DNA of 64,000 bases from Lepidostoma basale (Eukaryota > Arthropoda > Insecta > Trichoptera > Lepidostomatidae): positions 1,054,001 to 1,118,000 of the forward strand of contig JAHDVF020001365.1 in NCBI GenBank assembly GCA_022606425.2, read 5' to 3'. Below the pieces are notes generated by a model. The model did not search any database. It was not told the DNA's origin and saw only the letters and a list, made by a program, of their open reading frames with translations. Below are positions 61,690-64,000 of this stretch, piece by piece. Numbering within the stretch: the first letter of the stretch is position 1; each line of letters opens with the position of its first letter. Made by a program: the position numbers and the translations under genes.

Positions 61690-61878
61690 AACAGTAATAT
61701 ACAAATATAAGAAGTGAATGGAAGCGTTGTGTACAAAATAATTAACGGAACAAGAAATTGAGAAATACCATGTTTACCAGAGGTATGCCAGGACACAGCA
61801 TTATTGAGATTCTTCCACTCTGCCTACCCCTCGGGGGAAATGGCGTGATGGTTAGTTAGTTAGTTAGTTAGTCTTTCG
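61690..61878 (+). mobile_element. LINE-A 3' relic with long GTTA tail
   Basis: RSEWKRCVQNN and GTRN*EIPCLPEVCQDTALLR, then CCCCTCGGGGG hairpin, TGGCGTGATGGTTAGTTAG and five GTTA units. Large internal deletion. Confidence 0.78.
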
Positions 61879-61952
61879 AGCTTTTTCTGCTATGGCATGC
61901 GCAAGAATGGTTAGCAGAAACCAATGACGATAATCATACTGCATTTTCGCGC

Positions 61953-62325
61953 TTAGGCCTGTAGCACACCTCCGCTGCGAAACCATAACAGCGGAGCCGC
62001 ATTAATTTCGCCATGTCTTGTCCGTATGTAGGAGAAGCGGAACACTAGCGGAACTGCCTGTTCTAACGCATACATTTGACTATAATTCTATCTCTTTCCG
62101 CCTCCGCTTTCCTACCGCGCTCCGGCCGCCATGGCGGTAGTGTGGCTGGCATCGGAGCAGATCGACGAAACCGCGCGGGGAAAGAGATAGAATTATAGTC
62201 AAATGTATGCGTTAGAACAGGCAGTTCCACTAGTGTTCCGCTTCTCCTACATACGGACAAGACATGGCGAAATTAATGCGGCTCCGCTGTTATGGTTTCG
62301 CAGCGGAGGTGTGCTACGGGCATTA
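61953..62325. mobile_element. PIF/Harbinger-like MITE with 144-bp arms
   Basis: Arms 61956-62099 and 62179-62322 are near-perfect inverted copies (ends GGCCTGTAGCACACCTCCGC and TGCCCGTAGCACACCTCCGC) around a 79-bp centre. TTA lies directly outside both ends, as PIF/Harbinger insertions produce. No transposase. High arm identity implies a recent insertion. Confidence 0.75.
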
Positions 62326-62874
62326 TGATAACATATTTACTAACATGTTTACTAACTTTTCGAAAACAACAGCGAGTATTTTCACTACGAAGCCTTCGTA
62401 CTATTCATTATATATTTTTTTATATTTCCCTCCCTTATCGCGTGCGCTCGGCGGGAGCGGCCGCGGACGTGTTAAGGGTCATTATTCATCTTCCTTCACC
62501 CCCTTTCCACTATTCCCCCGCAACCCCCCATCATACTCCGCAGCCCCAGGACTATCGCCATTGACATCGCGTGTCTATCGGTTGACAAATGTGACGGGCC
62601 CTCTGAGGAATTATGTCAAACAACTACCTGGATCAAAGTTTGTCTTCCGTTCTGTGTTCGTTTATCTACAAATTTATTTTCCTGTAAAGTAATTCGTATA
62701 CGATAATGATAGCTTTCGTTCTGCTTTTAAAAGAGGCATCATTTTCTTTTATTTTATATTTTACATCCCGAAATAAGCTTTAATGTATTATATTATGCAG
62801 GTGGATTATTTGTATGAATTTTGTTCATTAAAAAATATTGTAATTTTTCAAATTCGAGAAAATTAATGTTAAAA
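62326..62874. other. Unassigned stretch
   Basis: A 142-codon ORF starts inside the MITE arm and runs to 62692. It has no recognisable domain and its start lies in repeat DNA. Rejected as a gene. Confidence 0.4.
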
Positions 62875-63035
62875 ATCCATGTTTTGTTTATTGTTTCTTG
62901 ATAACCTTAATGTGAATGAAAACGTATGTTTTCTAGCAGTTTTATTACATTTGATAATGGCCTAGCAAGGCGAAACATTTCATAAAATTTCTAGAAAACG
63001 GAAGTTTTCATTCATATCAATTGACAAGGTTTAAA
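62875..63035. repeat. FB2 foldback, compact copy
   Basis: TTTATTGTTTCTTGATAACC, AAAACGTATGTTTTCTAGCA, GTTTTATTA, centre 62953-62982 (GATAATG, stem GCCT/AGGC, GAAACATTTC), AATTTCTAGAAAACGGAAGT, TTTCATTCATATCAATTGAC. Confidence 0.7.
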
Positions 63036-63145
63036 TTTTTGATAAACTTAAGACGTTAACGCTGTAGGATTACATGGTGACATTGTTTTTTTTTCACTTT
63101 TGAGCTTAAAATTTATTTTGATTCATAAAAATTATAATTTTCTGT
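63036..63145. repeat. FB3 foldback, one arm
   Basis: TTTTTGATAAACTTAAGACG, TTAACGCTGTAGGATTACAT, TTTTTCACTTTTGAGCTTAA, then TTGATTCATAAAAATTATAA in place of the second arm. Confidence 0.6.
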
Positions 63146-63432
63146 ACATTCCTCCAAGAGATCTCATTTTCACTGCCTTTATTACTTCCTAGAGATCTCA
63201 TTTTCACTGCCTTTATTCTACTTCCAAGAGATCTCATTTTCACTGCCTTTATTCAACTTAGAGATCTCATTTTCACTGCCTTTATTACTTCCTAGAGATC
63301 TCATTTTCACTGCCTTTATTCTACTTCCTAAAGATCTCATTTTCACTGCCTTTATTCTACTTCAAAGAGATCTCATTTCACTGCCTTTATTCTACTTCCA
63401 ATAGATCTCATTTTCACCGCCTTTATGATCCT
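63146..63432 (-). repeat. Minisatellite made of LINE-A coding sequence
   Basis: Eight units of 32-36 bp, each with AGATCTCATTTTCACTGCCT then TTATT. On the minus strand a unit reads NKGSENEISW-like, the RINAVEMRSL codons of LINE-A. At the right edge the LINE-A sequence continues past the array (63420-63500). Confidence 0.9.
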
Positions 63433-63500
63433 TCTTATGCCGGTTCCATACTTTACTTCTGTACATAAGGGTCCATAGACGAACACCAATGGATTCCTTC
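63420..63500 (-). mobile_element. LINE-A scrap next to the minisatellite
   Basis: Reverse of the SIGVRLWTLMYRSKVWNRHK-like codons (VLVPTLMYGSEAWNWQKK in the consensus). Marks the source element of the array. Confidence 0.7.
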
Positions 63501-63714
63501 ATTCAGTCATGTCGTAAATCACATTCGGAATAGTTTTTTAATTAACAGCCATTTACACGTTCATTTATTACTAATCAGTATCCGACGATCTGGAGAGATT
63601 CCATCGCAAGCAGCATTTCTCGCTTTTTTTAATGTCGACAAACCAGACGCTGCGGATGTGTAAAAAAGCGGCAAATCGATCGCTTAAAAACAACACGACT
63701 AACATGCTAATTGA
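63501..63714. other. Unassigned stretch
   Basis: Nothing recognised. Confidence 0.3.
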
Positions 63715-63830
63715 CCATCACGGTGTACCTACCTGCATACCGTGTATAGAGAGATGTAATGTAATGTAATGCTATTACATTTCACGTCATCCGTACATCG
63801 TGACACGGAAGCTCTTGGATTCTTAGATCA
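63715..63830 (-). mobile_element. LINE-A 3' relic, much decayed
   Basis: TGACCATCACGGTGTACC parallels ACTAACCATCACGCCGTCTCC, and ACATCGTGACACGGAAGCTC parallels the RRACMTRC codons. A TAATG microsatellite (63755-63775) replaces the middle. Confidence 0.45.
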
Positions 63831-63976
63831 ACACGACTGTATTTGAATAATCGATTTGTTTGATTATCTCATTTTTATAATGAGGCTACGGACTGTGGCG
63901 GTACTCCCATAGAAGCCCAGAAGCCCGGCTTGCGTAAGAAATTTTGAATCAAAACCTCAAAATCTAAGTAATCATA

Positions 63977-64000
63977 ACCAACTAACTAAGTAACTAACCA
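63977..64000 (-). mobile_element. LINE-A (GTTA)n tail cut by the window edge
   Basis: AACTAACTAAGTAACTAACC is the tail and first bases of another minus-strand LINE-A whose body lies beyond the window. Confidence 0.6.

Noticed and set aside
62063..62260. 65-codon minus-strand ORF
   Set aside because: Entirely inside the inverted repeat; the frame is a by-product of the palindrome.
62264..62692. 142-codon ORF as a gene
   Set aside because: Its start codon and first 20 codons lie in the arm of the Harbinger-like MITE and the rest has no recognisable domain.
63146..63432. CRISPR array
   Set aside because: Units abut without spacers, vary in length and derive from LINE-A coding sequence in a eukaryotic setting.

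Overview
This window looks like repeat-dense nuclear DNA from an arthropod, most likely an insect. It is AT-rich and non-coding, with almost no uninterrupted ORF above 200 codons. It is packed with decayed non-LTR retrotransposon (LINE) fragments, tRNA-derived SINEs, foldback (inverted) repeats and DNA-transposon relics. I found no host protein gene, rRNA, real tRNA or CRISPR array. The window could be intergenic or inside a large intron; no exon could be supported. The order of insect cannot be told from the sequence.

Family labels used below are my own. LINE-A, about 40 fragments on both strands, is the dominant element. Its protein end carries RRMCG, LRWFGHMERM, GRPRKTWHDQINQ, RNRRACMTRCMNVE and SAYP motifs, and its 3' end is a GC-rich hairpin followed by a (GTTA)n tail or, in a second subfamily, a (GTT)n tail. 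LINE-B (YADD reverse transcriptase, RADTVRTK, AGKTLRDR, (GAA)n tail) has the longest RT remnant, at 10922-11545. LINE-C (CR1/jockey-like C-terminus, AATAAA, (TTTGA)n tail), LINE-H (L2/CR1-like, (ATC)n tail), LINE-G, LINE-Y, LINE-V, LINE-W, LINE-E and several LINEs ending in (GAA)n (D, I, J, K, L, N) also occur. An RTE-type RT fragment with FADD lies at 53187-53545. SINE-S has clear A and B boxes and about ten copies. SINE-T is a second tRNA-like family.

Class II relics are a mariner transposase pseudogene with the DD34D spacing (26774-27165), a second mariner-like C-terminus (25620-25790), pogo/Tigger-like termini (45067, 57194-57530), a hAT-like MITE with an 8-bp duplication (40381-40725) and a PIF/Harbinger-like MITE with 144-bp arms (61953-62325).

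Foldback families FB1 to FB7 make up much of the rest. Several otherwise unrelated ones share a small structured motif: GANGA, one base, a 4-6 bp hairpin whose sequence differs between families, then GAAAC and RTGTC or CGGTC. It resembles the hammerhead-ribozyme core but has one extra base. This recurring module is the most interesting thing in the window. Insertions nested in one another with visible target-site duplications give a relative order: LINE-A was already present when LINE-C, LINE-D and FB3 copies inserted into it.

By region: 1-9 kb LINE-A, SINE-S, FB1, FB2 and an inverted LINE-E; 9-20 kb LINE-B RT, LINE-Y, many LINE-A; 20-32 kb FB1 pairs, LINE-C, SINEs, mariner; 32-44 kb LINE-B and LINE-A mosaics, hAT MITE; 44-57 kb LINE-K, H, G, C nests and RTE; 57-64 kb foldbacks, Tigger and Harbinger MITEs, and a minisatellite born from LINE-A coding sequence.
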